Positions 1 through 6,805 of a DNA stretch of 6,870 nucleotides are shown here, piece by piece (the first letter of the stretch is position 1; each line of letters starts with the position of its first letter). The notes below the pieces were generated by a model. It was not told the DNA's origin. It made no database searches and saw nothing but the letters and a program-made list of their open reading frames with translations. The DNA is from Planctomycetia bacterium. GTDB lineage: Bacteria; Planctomycetota; Planctomycetia; Pirellulales; UBA1268. The DNA is taken from positions 1-6,870 of the forward strand of contig RGBY01000139.1 of the NCBI GenBank assembly GCA_009919445.1, read 5' to 3'. The translations under genes and the position numbers were made by a program.

Positions 1-1
1 C

Positions 2-853
2 GGCCGTCTCGACAGAATCACGGCATTGATTCCACCACAGAAGGTGATTCCCGCAGCCCTCAAACTTGTCGACATTGCCGGCATTGTGAAGGGGGCCAGT
101 GAAGGCCAGGGCCTCGGCAACAAGTTTCTGGCTCACATTCGTGAGGTTGATGCCATCTTGCAGGTTGTCCGCTGCTTCGATGACCCCGACGTGATCCATG
201 TTGCGGGCGCAGTCGACCCTGTCGCCGACATGGAAACGATCGAACTTGAACTGCTTCTCGCTGACCTGCAGCATTTAGAGAACCTGCTGCCCAAGGCCGA
301 ACGTAACGCTCGCGGGCCCGACAAGGAGGCCAAGGCCAAGGTTGAGGTGCTCAAGAAATGCCAGGCCCATCTCACTGCTGAAAAGCCAATCCGAACACTG
401 GAACTGACCCCGGCTGAGCACAAATCGATCAAGGAACTCGGTTTGCTTTCCGCCAAACCGATTCTCTACGTCGCCAATGTCGACGAGACAGATCTAGCTG
501 GCACTGGCCCACTGGTGGAGCAGGTTCGCCAGGCTGCTGGAGCCGCCGGAGCCGACGTGGTGGTCGTCTGTGCCAAGCTCGAGGCGGAACTTGCTGAACT
601 TGATGATGCCGACCGGGCCGAAATGCTGGCCGATGTGGGCCTCACCGAGCCGGCCCTCGCTGTTCTAGCCCGAGCTGCCTATAAGACGCTGGGCCTGCAG
701 AGTTTCTTCACCGCAGGAGAAAAAGAGGTCCGGGCCTGGACCGTACCAGTTGGGGCAACCGCCCCTCAGGCAGCGAAGATCTCGAAGCGTTCACCAGCGA
801 AAAGGAAATCCGGGCTGCTGGCAAGTTGCGTGTCGAGGGCAAAGAGTACGTGA
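2..853 (+). CDS. ychF: YchF/OLA1-type P-loop ATPase, 5'-partial and frameshifted near the 3' end
   Basis: This is YchF, a cytosolic ribosome-associated P-loop NTPase of the Obg-related family; the family prefers ATP to GTP. The frame is open from the left edge. It begins at about residue 49 of the family (RLDRITALIPPQK), so the P-loop lies outside the window. Visible hallmarks are the G3 segment VDIAG, the GASEGQGLGNKFL stretch, VVRCF, and a His (codon 197-199, in DVIHVAG) matching the catalytic-loop His114 of E. coli YchF. The G4 motif is NVDE instead of NKxD, as expected for an ATP-preferring YchF. The coiled-coil region and the start of the TGS domain (FFTAGEKEVRAWTVPVGATAPQAA) follow. The true frame holds to about 775. 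The next 25 residues before the TGA at 851-853 are foreign, because a piece of the TGS domain is missing and the frame shifts. This could be a real lesion or an assembly error. It converges with the RND gene. The identification is secure; the integrity of the gene is not. Confidence 0.93.
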   Translation, partial: GRLDRITALIPPQKVIPAALKLVDIAGIVKGASEGQGLGNKFLAHIREVDAILQVVRCFDDPDVIHVAGAVDPVADMETIELELLLADLQHLENLLPKAERNARGPDKEAKAKVEVLKKCQAHLTAEKPIRTLELTPAEHKSIKELGLLSAKPILYVANVDETDLAGTGPLVEQVRQAAGAAGADVVVVCAKLEAELAELDDADRAEMLADVGLTEPALAVLARAAYKTLGLQSFFTAGEKEVRAWTVPVGATAPQAAKISKRSPAKRKSGLLASCVSRAKST

Positions 854-894
854 TGCAAGATGGCGACATCTGCCACTTCCTGTTCAACCGCTAG
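775..894 (+). pseudogene. ychF: Displaced C-terminal end of the ychF TGS domain
   Basis: These 39 codons plus TAG read EDLEAFTSEKEIRAAGKL and end in VMQDGDICHFLFNR, the standard YchF C-terminus. They lie one frame away from the upstream ychF frame. Against the E. coli protein as I recall it (APQAAGKIHTDFEKGF, then about ten residues, then EDF), roughly 19 residues between APQAA and EDLEAF are absent. A loss of 58 nt fits both the number of missing residues and the observed change of frame (length must be 1 modulo 3). There is no start codon or ribosome binding site of its own, so it is a remnant of the same gene rather than an independent ORF. Confidence 0.88.
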
Positions 895-938
895 GCCTTT
901 TTTCGCTCTCATACGGCTGGACTGCGACATGAAGTTGT

Positions 939-3900
939 TCAGCCAACAGGCATGGCTGTTGAAACACTCTGAGCCATATCCACTTCCTGTGGAGCATCTT
1001 CAGGAATCTCCTCCCAGCCTTCTTCCTCATCCAGCGTCAAGCGGGCAGAGGTGCCGAAGAAGGAGTACATCACGGGCACAAGAACCAGCACGATCAAAGT
1101 CGTCGCTGCCAAACCAAAGACCAGCGACGTGGCCATTGGCACGAGGAACTGGGCCTGAAAACTTGTCTCGGTCATCAATGGGAAAAGCCCACCGATGGTG
1201 GTGACGCTGGTAAGGAAGACCGGGCGAAACCGCAACTGCCCCGCCTCTCGTAGGGCGTCGTACAGCGGCATGCCGGCCCGAACACGATGGTTGATGAAGT
1301 CAATCAGCACAATCGAGTCATTCACCACCACACCGGCGAGAGCAACCAAGCCAAACATGCTGAAAATGGTCAGCGGCATGCCCATGGCCGCATGGCCAAA
1401 GACGGCACCGGCACAGCCAAAGGGAATGATGGCAATGATCAAAAGTGGCTGAAAGTACGACTTGAATTCCATCGTCAGGAGCACGAACATGGCAAAGAGG
1501 GCGACCACAAACCCAACCCCCAGACTCTGCAGGCTCTCCCGGGTCTGCTCCTGCTCGCCCTCCCAGCGGACCTTCACCTCTGGATATTCTGCCAGCAGAT
1601 CGGGCATCAGCCGCTTCGCCATGTCACCGGTAATCTGACCACTGGTGAGATTGCTCTTGGCCACATCGATGTCAGCCACCACCGTGATTGACCGCCGCTG
1701 GCTCAGCCGATTGATCTCTGAGTAACCACGGCGCACCTCGATCTCGGCCAGTTCATCGAGGGGACGTTTGACTCCATCCGGACTGGTCACACGAATGTCG
1801 TCGAGCGTTGCCACGCTGCGGCGTTCCTCCTGCGGATAGCGAACCATCAGCTTGACCTCATGCCGCCCTCGCTGCAGTCGCATCACCTCTTCGCCGTAGT
1901 AACTCGCCCGCACCGTGCCAGCCAGATCAGCCAAAGACACCCCCATTGCTTCAGCCTCAGGCTGAACACGAATTTGATACTCCCACTTGCCCGGACGTGA
2001 GTCATCGTCGATGTCAATCACCCCGGGATACTGGGCCAGCCATTCCTTGCACCGCTCCACGGCTGCCTCGAGTTGGCGAATCGACTCTGGAGTGTTGCGT
2101 GCCAACAGTTTGAACTCGACCGCCTTGCCACCCGGACCGATATTTTCAGTGCCGAAAATCAGACTTTCTACGCCCGGAAACTCACCGGCTGCCTGCCGCC
2201 AGTCGCTGATGAACCGCTCGCTGGTCACCGCGCGGCTTTCACCATCCACGAGTTCGATCGCCACAGCCCCAACATGGCTGCCACTGACACGGGCATCGGG
2301 GCCGACTTCACCCTGTGCGGCAACCTGTCCGATCGATCGATGCACCAGCCGAACCATTGGCTCTCCAGGCTCGGAGAGGTTTGCACTGGTAGCAAAGGCT
2401 GCCTCTTCAATTCGACGGGTAGCCGCATCGGTCACGCTCACTGGCGTTCCATCTGGAAAGGTGATCTTGGCCAGCAGCCGGTTGGCGTCAATTTTTGGAA
2501 ACAGGGAAAACGGCGTCACGCCACTACGGACAGTGGCTACTGCCAGCATCAGCACACTTACTGCGACGGCCAGGGCACTCAGCCGATTGGCCAGAGCAAG
2601 ATCGAGCAGCGGCCGGTAACAGACCCGAATAAACCAACTCAGGCCACGATCACAGGCCCGCTGCAACCAGGCAAGCAACGGCAGGAACAGCTTGAGTGGG
2701 TAGAGCAGCCAGCCTAACAGCGTAAAAATGAGCCCCTTTTCATGTGACAGATGTCCAGGGAGCACCAGCAGTGATTCAAACAAGGACATCAACAGCGCAG
2801 TAATGAAGGCAAAGGGCATGACCGCAATGAACTTGCCCATGACACCAGAGACAAAGCAGAGTGGCAGGAAGGTGATCACCGTCGTCATTACGCTGGAGAT
2901 CACACTCGGCGTCACCTCGGTGGTGCCGTCAATGGCTGCCGTAACCGGCTTCTTTCCCATCCGCCGGTGTCGCTCAATGTTATCACTCACGACAATGGCA
3001 TCGTCCACCACAATGCCAATCGCCATCAGGAAGGCGAACATCGAAAGCATGTTCAGTGTCTGGTCCGTGACAAACATCAGTCCCCCAGTCCCCAGCATGC
3101 AGAAGGGAATACCGAGAGCAACCCAGAAGGCAATCTTGAGGTCAAGAAACAGGGACAGGATGACAAAGACAATCAGCAGGCCCTGGGTGCCGGCACTAAT
3201 GAGCATTTCAAGTCGGTCACGGACGTCGACCGACTGATCGGCCCAGGTAATGAGTTCGTAGCCTGAAGGCAACTTGGCCGTCGCGGCGTAGTCCTTCACG
3301 GCTGCCGACATTGCCAGCAAGTCCTCCCCCGAACTGCGATCGATCGAAATCACCATTCCCTGCCGACCGTTGATCCGGTTGGTCGCCGCGACGTCAGCAA
3401 AGTCGTCTCGGACCGTACCCAAGTCACCTACCGTGAGAACCAACCCGTCGGGAAGCGTGACCAGCGGCAACTTGGCAATTTCCTCGCCTACATAGCGTTT
3501 ATTTTTGCCCCGCAGCAAAATTTCGCCGCTCTCACCACGAATCATGCCCCCGGGCAGTTCAAGGTTCTCACGGCGGACGATATTGGCAACCTGCTGCAGC
3601 GAGAGGCCGTATTTGCGGAGGGTTCGCTCGGAGATCTCAATGTCGATCTCATAGTCGCGAGCCCCCTGAAGATTCGCGGCCGATACCGCCGGCAAGGCCA
3701 GCAGATCATCACGGATTGCCTCTGCCACATCCCGAAGATCAGCCTCGGCAACCTCACCAGGGATTCTGGGTGCGAGCACCCCAACCTTGATCGCTGGGTT
3801 CCGGAGGGTCACCTGCTCAACTTTGGGATCTTCAGCCAATTCAGGCAGGCTCGGTATCCGCTCAACTTCAGAGCGGATTTCACTGAGCACTTTTTGCACA

Positions 3901-4205
3901 TTCTTGATGTTTGAATTGAGCTCAAAGACACAAAAACCAGACCCCTCCTGAGCCACGCTGGTCAGTTTTTTAATCCCGGTGACACTGCGGCAGGCCTCCT
4001 CGATCTTCTGGCAAATCCCTTCTTCGACCTCCTCCGGAGTGGCCCCTGGGTACGGCACCGACACGAGAATGATTTCCAGATCAAACTCTGGAAACACCTC
4101 CCGACGCATGGTGGCAAAACTCATCGCGCCAACAATAAGGATCGCGGCCACCAGCGTGTTCATGGCTGGCATGTTCCGCACCGTCCAGGAGATAACACTA
4201 CGCAT
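939..4205 (-). CDS. RND-family efflux permease (AcrB/HAE1-like inner-membrane subunit)
   Basis: This is the proton-driven inner-membrane pump of a tripartite efflux system, taking substrates from the periplasm or outer leaflet and passing them to an outer-membrane channel. The 1088-residue length is slightly above the usual 1020-1060. TM1 lies at about 14-33. The porter loop starts with the typical YPGATPEEVEEGICQKIEEA (52-71). TM2-TM6 cover about 335-485, including TM4 with VVDDAIVVSDNIERH, where D401 and D402 match the proton-relay pair D407/D408 of AcrB. TM7 is at about 540-560, followed by a second large porter loop, then TM8-TM12 at about 893-1050. In TM10 the AcrB Lys940 position is N962, next to D963 (GVVVNDSIVLIDF). 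R992 and T999 match AcrB R971 and T978. The C-terminal tail (about 1058-1088) is acidic. The ATG is 8 nt after the MFP stop with no clear SD, suggesting translational coupling. Substrates cannot be inferred; heavy-metal (CusA-type) export is less likely than hydrophobic or amphiphilic compounds. Confidence 0.95.
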   Translation of the reverse strand: MRSVISWTVRNMPAMNTLVAAILIVGAMSFATMRREVFPEFDLEIILVSVPYPGATPEEVEEGICQKIEEACRSVTGIKKLTSVAQEGSGFCVFELNSNIKNVQKVLSEIRSEVERIPSLPELAEDPKVEQVTLRNPAIKVGVLAPRIPGEVAEADLRDVAEAIRDDLLALPAVSAANLQGARDYEIDIEISERTLRKYGLSLQQVANIVRRENLELPGGMIRGESGEILLRGKNKRYVGEEIAKLPLVTLPDGLVLTVGDLGTVRDDFADVAATNRINGRQGMVISIDRSSGEDLLAMSAAVKDYAATAKLPSGYELITWADQSVDVRDRLEMLISAGTQGLLIVFVILSLFLDLKIAFWVALGIPFCMLGTGGLMFVTDQTLNMLSMFAFLMAIGIVVDDAIVVSDNIERHRRMGKKPVTAAIDGTTEVTPSVISSVMTTVITFLPLCFVSGVMGKFIAVMPFAFITALLMSLFESLLVLPGHLSHEKGLIFTLLGWLLYPLKLFLPLLAWLQRACDRGLSWFIRVCYRPLLDLALANRLSALAVAVSVLMLAVATVRSGVTPFSLFPKIDANRLLAKITFPDGTPVSVTDAATRRIEEAAFATSANLSEPGEPMVRLVHRSIGQVAAQGEVGPDARVSGSHVGAVAIELVDGESRAVTSERFISDWRQAAGEFPGVESLIFGTENIGPGGKAVEFKLLARNTPESIRQLEAAVERCKEWLAQYPGVIDIDDDSRPGKWEYQIRVQPEAEAMGVSLADLAGTVRASYYGEEVMRLQRGRHEVKLMVRYPQEERRSVATLDDIRVTSPDGVKRPLDELAEIEVRRGYSEINRLSQRRSITVVADIDVAKSNLTSGQITGDMAKRLMPDLLAEYPEVKVRWEGEQEQTRESLQSLGVGFVVALFAMFVLLTMEFKSYFQPLLIIAIIPFGCAGAVFGHAAMGMPLTIFSMFGLVALAGVVVNDSIVLIDFINHRVRAGMPLYDALREAGQLRFRPVFLTSVTTIGGLFPLMTETSFQAQFLVPMATSLVFGLAATTLIVLVLVPVMYSFFGTSARLTLDEEEGWEEIPEDAPQEVDMAQSVSTAMPVG

Positions 4206-4213
4206 GACTGGAA

Positions 4214-5656
4214 CTACTCACGCGGCTGGGGGGGGGTAACATCCGGCGATGCCGCCGCCTCGGGAGCCTGGGCCGTCTTCACCGGCGACCGCTCACTGGC
4301 TACTTCGGCAACGGCCATACCTTCACGAACATTGGAAAGCTGGCTAATGATGACCCGATCATCCGGCTGCAGGCCATCTCGCGTTGACTCAAACACAGCT
4401 CGCCCTGCCGCAACGTGAACCAGGGGTGGCCGCAGAATCGAGAGGGCATTGTTGCGGACAACCCAGACATCGCCGTTGGGCCGCAGGGCTTCACAGGGTG
4501 TCGAAACCAACGAAAGATCGGTTTTCACACTCACACTCACATCAACAAACATCCCCCGCAGCAACGACAACGGCGTCCCTGCAGGAAGATCAGGCAGGGC
4601 GGCACCGTAACGATCAAGTGCCTCCACCTTGGTTGGGTCGCTCACCAGCACCCGACAGGGAAGCGTTCGCGTCCGTTCGTCAATGCCCTTCCCCTCCTGT
4701 CGCTTGAGGACTCCATGCCAACGATAGCGACGCTCACCGATCTGGTAGATCACCGTGGCGGGCGTACTCGGAAAACCATAGGGAGATCCGTTCATAACCC
4801 GTCTACTATCACTCCAGATTCGCGAGACCTCGTCCATCTGTAGGCTGACCCGAATTTCAGCAGCACTGGTGTCTTCGATCGTCACCAAGGGGGTTCCCTT
4901 GGAGACAAATGAGTCTTGCTCGACCATTTCGGCCACCACCATGCCACTGACTGGGGCGGTAACCTTGGTTCGTTCAAGATCAAGCCGGGCTCGCTCGAGC
5001 ATGGTGGCAGTTAGGGTCTGGGCCTCTGTCAGTCGAATCCGCCGTTTGGCAAGCACACGGGTCTGCCCCTGGAGCGTGTTCAGATTGCTGTCTGCTGAAA
5101 GTTCGTCGCGAAGAGCGCGTTCGACATCTGCCTCGACTACCACACCCCTTATGCCACCCTCGCGACCCGACTTGAGGCCGTCGAGTCGAACAACCTCGCG
5201 GTGCGCCAGTTCTACCTGACGCTTTGCCAACTCAACCGACTGGGCATTCTGCTTGATCTCTTCGTCGATCTCTTCAATGGTCAGCACTGCCTGCTTCAGT
5301 TCTTGCTCTAACCGCCGCACCTCAAGTTCATAGTCACGCGGGTCGACCTCCAGCAGCAGCGTGCCCGCCTCGACAAACTGACCGCCTCGGCAGGCGGCCG
5401 CCTTGTGCACAACTCTGCCACCAACCTCAGCCGACAGCGTCACCTCGCGCAACGGGACCACTACCCCATCAAAGTCGATATCGATGATGCCCGCTTCACG
5501 GACGGCCGGCATAGCTCGCACAATCGCAGTCGGCACGGCATCGGCTTCGCGACGCGGCGGGGGCGGCTGGCTTCCCAAGGCCATGAAAACAGCCACACCG
5601 CCACCAAGAATGAGCAGCGGCATGACCCAGCTAATGATGCTACGCAGGATATTCAT
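4214..5656 (-). CDS. RND periplasmic adaptor (HlyD/AcrA-type membrane fusion protein)
   Basis: This 480-residue adaptor links the RND pump encoded next in the operon to an outer-membrane channel. An N-terminal hydrophobic segment (about 7-28, rich in I/L/V/G, without a lipobox Cys) should anchor it in the inner membrane, leaving the rest periplasmic. A proline-rich linker is at 31-35. The first lipoyl half and beta strand cover about 62-106 (VPLREVTLSAEVGGRVV, then a GQFVEAGTLLLEVDPRDY core). A helical hairpin runs from about 107 to 229, and the second lipoyl half is at about 229-262 (TKVTAPVSGMVVAEMVEQD). The beta-barrel and membrane-proximal domains follow to about 452, then a low-complexity Ala/Pro tail. 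The hairpin tip has a Gly-rich insertion and lacks the canonical Ser (see findings). The ATG at 5656 is chosen because it directly precedes the anchor. No SD is seen in the 24-nt gap after tetR. A run of nine C on the coding strand lies near the 3' end, inside the PP codons. Confidence 0.93.
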   Translation of the reverse strand: MNILRSIISWVMPLLILGGGVAVFMALGSQPPPPRREADAVPTAIVRAMPAVREAGIIDIDFDGVVVPLREVTLSAEVGGRVVHKAAACRGGQFVEAGTLLLEVDPRDYELEVRRLEQELKQAVLTIEEIDEEIKQNAQSVELAKRQVELAHREVVRLDGLKSGREGGIRGVVVEADVERALRDELSADSNLNTLQGQTRVLAKRRIRLTEAQTLTATMLERARLDLERTKVTAPVSGMVVAEMVEQDSFVSKGTPLVTIEDTSAAEIRVSLQMDEVSRIWSDSRRVMNGSPYGFPSTPATVIYQIGERRYRWHGVLKRQEGKGIDERTRTLPCRVLVSDPTKVEALDRYGAALPDLPAGTPLSLLRGMFVDVSVSVKTDLSLVSTPCEALRPNGDVWVVRNNALSILRPPLVHVAAGRAVFESTRDGLQPDDRVIISQLSNVREGMAVAEVASERSPVKTAQAPEAAASPDVTPPQPRE

Positions 5657-5680
5657 AGAGAGTGGAAATCCAGAATGGGC

Positions 5681-6400
5681 TTAAGCCTGTCCCGAAGGAG
5701 ATACCCGATGGGAAGATAGACGAGAGTTGCGATCGGTGAGAGGCGTTCCTCGCCCGAGGGCAGCGAGGCAAAAGGATGTGACGTGATCAGCCAACTGATC
5801 AGTTGTATGGAGTCGATTGATCTCAGGACCAGGAATGAGCATGTTCACCACATCACCGGCAGCCCGGTAGAGAAAACACTGCCCAACAACGCTGAGGCCA
5901 ACTCGACGGAGTTCCGCTTTGGACAGGCTGCCAGCGGTAAGTTCATCAAGAATCGACACGAGAACAGTGAAGTGCGGCCGGATGTAGTCCTCCACCAACT
6001 CCCGGCATGCATCCGTGGGGTGGAGGATTTCTCGGAGCATCAACCGCACCTGCCAGGGTGGCTGATCAAAGCCGAGCATCCGCTGGAGCATGTTGCCAAC
6101 GAAGTCGCGAAGCTTCTGCTCAGGCGGTGTTCCCGGCGGCCATTTCGGCAGTGGCACCTGCCGCACTCGCTGCTGGTGTGCATGCGTGACGCTCTCATTG
6201 TAGAGCCGCCTTTTGTCGCCGAAGTAGTAGTTGACTGCTGCGACATTCACGCCCGCAGCGGTACAGATGTCACGGATCGTGGCCGCCTCATAGCCCTTCT
6301 CTGCAAACTCTTGCCCAGCCGCAGACAGAATCCGCTCTCGCGGATCGTCGGTTGCCGCCGACGAGGCGGCAGTCGGATGGGAAGTTCGGGCTGAAGACAT
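5681..6400 (-). CDS. TetR/AcrR-family transcriptional regulator, CerR/YbiH-like C-terminal domain
   Basis: This is a ligand-responsive DNA-binding repressor, first gene of the efflux operon. The N-terminal TetR helix-turn-helix domain covers about 20-67. It opens with RERILSAAGQEFAEKGYEAA, followed by the recognition part TIRDICTAAGVNVAAVNYYFGDKRRLY, where YYFGDK is the family signature. Residues about 90-218 form a helical ligand-binding and dimerisation domain. Its MLREILHPTDACRELVEDYIRPH segment and the FLYRAAGDVVN helix resemble the E. coli YbiH/CecR C-terminal domain, a regulator that also controls an efflux system; this is family-level recognition without an alignment. The Ser/Ala/Thr-rich first 20 residues look disordered. 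The length of 239 is usual for this subgroup. The ATG at 6400 has no SD and lies next to a candidate promoter, so the message may be leaderless. A 24-nt gap to the MFP gene supports co-transcription. The likely role is repressor of its own operon; the ligand is unknown. Confidence 0.92.
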   Translation of the reverse strand: MSSARTSHPTAASSAATDDPRERILSAAGQEFAEKGYEAATIRDICTAAGVNVAAVNYYFGDKRRLYNESVTHAHQQRVRQVPLPKWPPGTPPEQKLRDFVGNMLQRMLGFDQPPWQVRLMLREILHPTDACRELVEDYIRPHFTVLVSILDELTAGSLSKAELRRVGLSVVGQCFLYRAAGDVVNMLIPGPEINRLHTTDQLADHVTSFCLAALGRGTPLTDRNSRLSSHRVSPSGQA

Positions 6401-6406
6401 GGAAAA

Positions 6407-6434
6407 ACTCTATTCAAACGCCTGTTTCAATCAA
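6407..6434 (-). promoter_or_regulatory. Candidate sigma70-like promoter of the tetR-MFP-RND operon
   Basis: On the minus strand, TTGATT (6434-6429, 4/6 to TTGACA) is followed by a 16-bp spacer and TAGAGT (6412-6407, 4/6 to TATAAT). The expected start site falls around 6400-6402, almost on the tetR ATG at 6400, which would give a leaderless or nearly leaderless transcript. That would also explain the absent ribosome binding site. Both boxes are only moderate matches, so support comes mainly from position and from the palindrome lying over the spacer. Confidence 0.38.
6412..6431. promoter_or_regulatory. Near-palindromic operator candidate for the TetR regulator
   Basis: The sequence ATTCAAACGCCTGTTTCAAT is a 20-bp inverted repeat: 8-bp arms with 7 of 8 symmetric positions around a 4-bp centre. 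It starts 12 nt upstream of the tetR start codon and covers the spacer of the candidate promoter, so a bound dimer would block RNA polymerase. Size, symmetry and placement are typical of TetR-family operators. The core CAAAC-N4-GTTTC fits the published PsrA-type pattern (C/G)AAAC-N2-4-GTTT(G/C). That pattern belongs to another TetR-family protein, so the match shows plausibility, not identity. Confidence 0.5.
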
Positions 6435-6460
6435 GTGTATGCCAGAGGATTCAGGAGGGG

Positions 6461-6489
6461 AGGGCAAAAATCAGAAACCTTGCTAGACT
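6461..6489 (+). promoter_or_regulatory. Candidate extended -10 promoter facing right
   Basis: TGCTAGACT at 6481-6489 has the TGn extension followed by TAGACT (4/6 to TATAAT). At 17-bp spacing, the -35 position (6461-6466, AGGGCA) is poor, which is tolerable when the extended -10 is present. A start near 6495 would leave a leader of about 20 nt ending in the AAGGAGG site and ATG of the small ORF. It is divergent from the tetR promoter; the two -10 boxes are about 70 bp apart. Confidence 0.35.
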
Positions 6490-6500
6490 GCACGCTTTCC

Positions 6501-6507
6501 AAGGAGG
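6501..6507 (+). promoter_or_regulatory. Strong Shine-Dalgarno site of the 28-codon ORF
   Basis: AAGGAGG lies 7 nt before the ATG at 6515. It is the only near-perfect SD at a usable distance from a start codon in the window; the three minus-strand genes have none. It is the main reason to take the small ORF seriously. Confidence 0.5.
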
Positions 6508-6514
6508 GACTCCC

Positions 6515-6601
6515 ATGTACGCCTTCGCACGAGCATTTTTTCTCTTCCCCGCCGTCGTCCGTGGCCTCTGGGCGGTCACACGCTCTGGCTCAGAAGACTG
6601 A
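6515..6601 (+). CDS. Candidate 28-residue hydrophobic microprotein
   Basis: This short ORF has an ATG 7 nt after AAGGAGG and ends at TGA 6599-6601. I do not recognise the product. It begins MYAFARAFFLFPAVV, continues with RGLWAVTR and ends SGSED. Residues 2-21 are mostly hydrophobic and aromatic, interrupted by two Arg, with an acidic polar end, so it could be a short membrane-associated peptide. C is common at third codon positions, as in the neighbouring genes. It lies between the divergent tetR promoter and the repeat region and is preceded by an extended -10 candidate. It could instead be a leader peptide or a chance ORF; only the SD, spacing and promoter context support it. A six-T run follows the stop directly, but the hairpin before it has only a 4-bp stem. 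Confidence 0.42.
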   Translation: MYAFARAFFLFPAVVRGLWAVTRSGSED

Positions 6602-6670
6602 TTTTTTCTGGGAACGCGGGCACCGAAAACGCCACGTCAGCCACGCGATCGCTGCGTCGTTCCAGCCTCT

Positions 6671-6728
6671 ATCCCCCGGTTTCCACCGGGGGCTTCCTCG
6701 GTCCGTGCCGGAGGGTGAATGCCTACCC
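6671..6728. repeat. 58-nt hairpin-forming direct repeat, copy 1
   Basis: This copy is identical over 58 nt to 6813-6870. Its first part is a perfect 8-bp inverted repeat, CCCCCGGT at 6673-6680 and ACCGGGGG at 6685-6692. The loop is TTCC on the plus strand, or GGAA (a GNRA tetraloop) on the minus strand. Next, CCTCGG (6696-6701) can pair with CCGGAGG (6708-6714) with one bulged G. GGGT (6713-6716) can pair with ACCC (6725-6728), sharing two bases with the previous stem, so these two are alternatives. This looks like a REP-like intergenic element or a structured RNA motif. Confidence 0.85.
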
Positions 6729-6774
6729 GGAAAGCCGCGAACGGGAGCGAGCGGACAGGGGGGCAATGCTGACA

Positions 6775-6805
6775 CTACGCACGCAGGTAGGAGCTGCGTC
6801 AGTAG
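6775..6805. other. Imperfect hairpin between the repeat copies
   Basis: CTAC (6775-6778) pairs with GTAG (6802-6805). After a 2x2 internal loop, ACGCAG (6781-6786) pairs with CTGCGT (6794-6799) around the seven-base loop GTAGGAG. The 3' arm contains GCTGCGTC, which also occurs at the same distance before repeat copy 1, where it can pair with a local ACGTCAGC (6634-6641) by bulging one T. A similar stem thus appears to precede each repeat copy. Confidence 0.4.

Noticed and set aside
855..903. Possible ychF terminator (GATG-GCGA-CATC and a six-T run at 898-903)
   Set aside because: The small stem lies about 27 nt before the T run, inside coding sequence, and nothing longer pairs next to the T run.
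941..957. AGCCA/TGGCT inverted repeat at the 3' end of the RND gene as a terminator
   Set aside because: It is a 5-bp stem within the last codons and stop of the gene, with no T run after it on the minus strand.
1987..3266. Long open frames on the plus strand opposite the RND gene
   Set aside because: They overlap a strongly recognised minus-strand gene, have no ribosome binding sites, and translate to Arg/Ser/Pro/Thr-rich sequence typical of antisense shadow frames in GC-rich DNA.
4226..4236. Run of nine G (nine C in the MFP coding strand) as a programmed slippage site making an MFP-RND fusion
   Set aside because: After a shift in either direction a stop codon is met within a few codons, before or just past the RND start, so no fusion protein results. 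It may still be an error-prone site for sequencing.
6590..6607. Possible terminator after the small ORF: TCAG-AAGA-CTGA followed by six T
   Set aside because: A 4-bp stem with only two G-C pairs is too weak for an intrinsic terminator, although the position right at the stop codon is suggestive.
6590..6775. 61-codon open frame on the minus strand
   Set aside because: It overlaps repeat copy 1 and its hairpin, has no SD, and has a Pro/Arg-rich composition that reflects the repeat bases.
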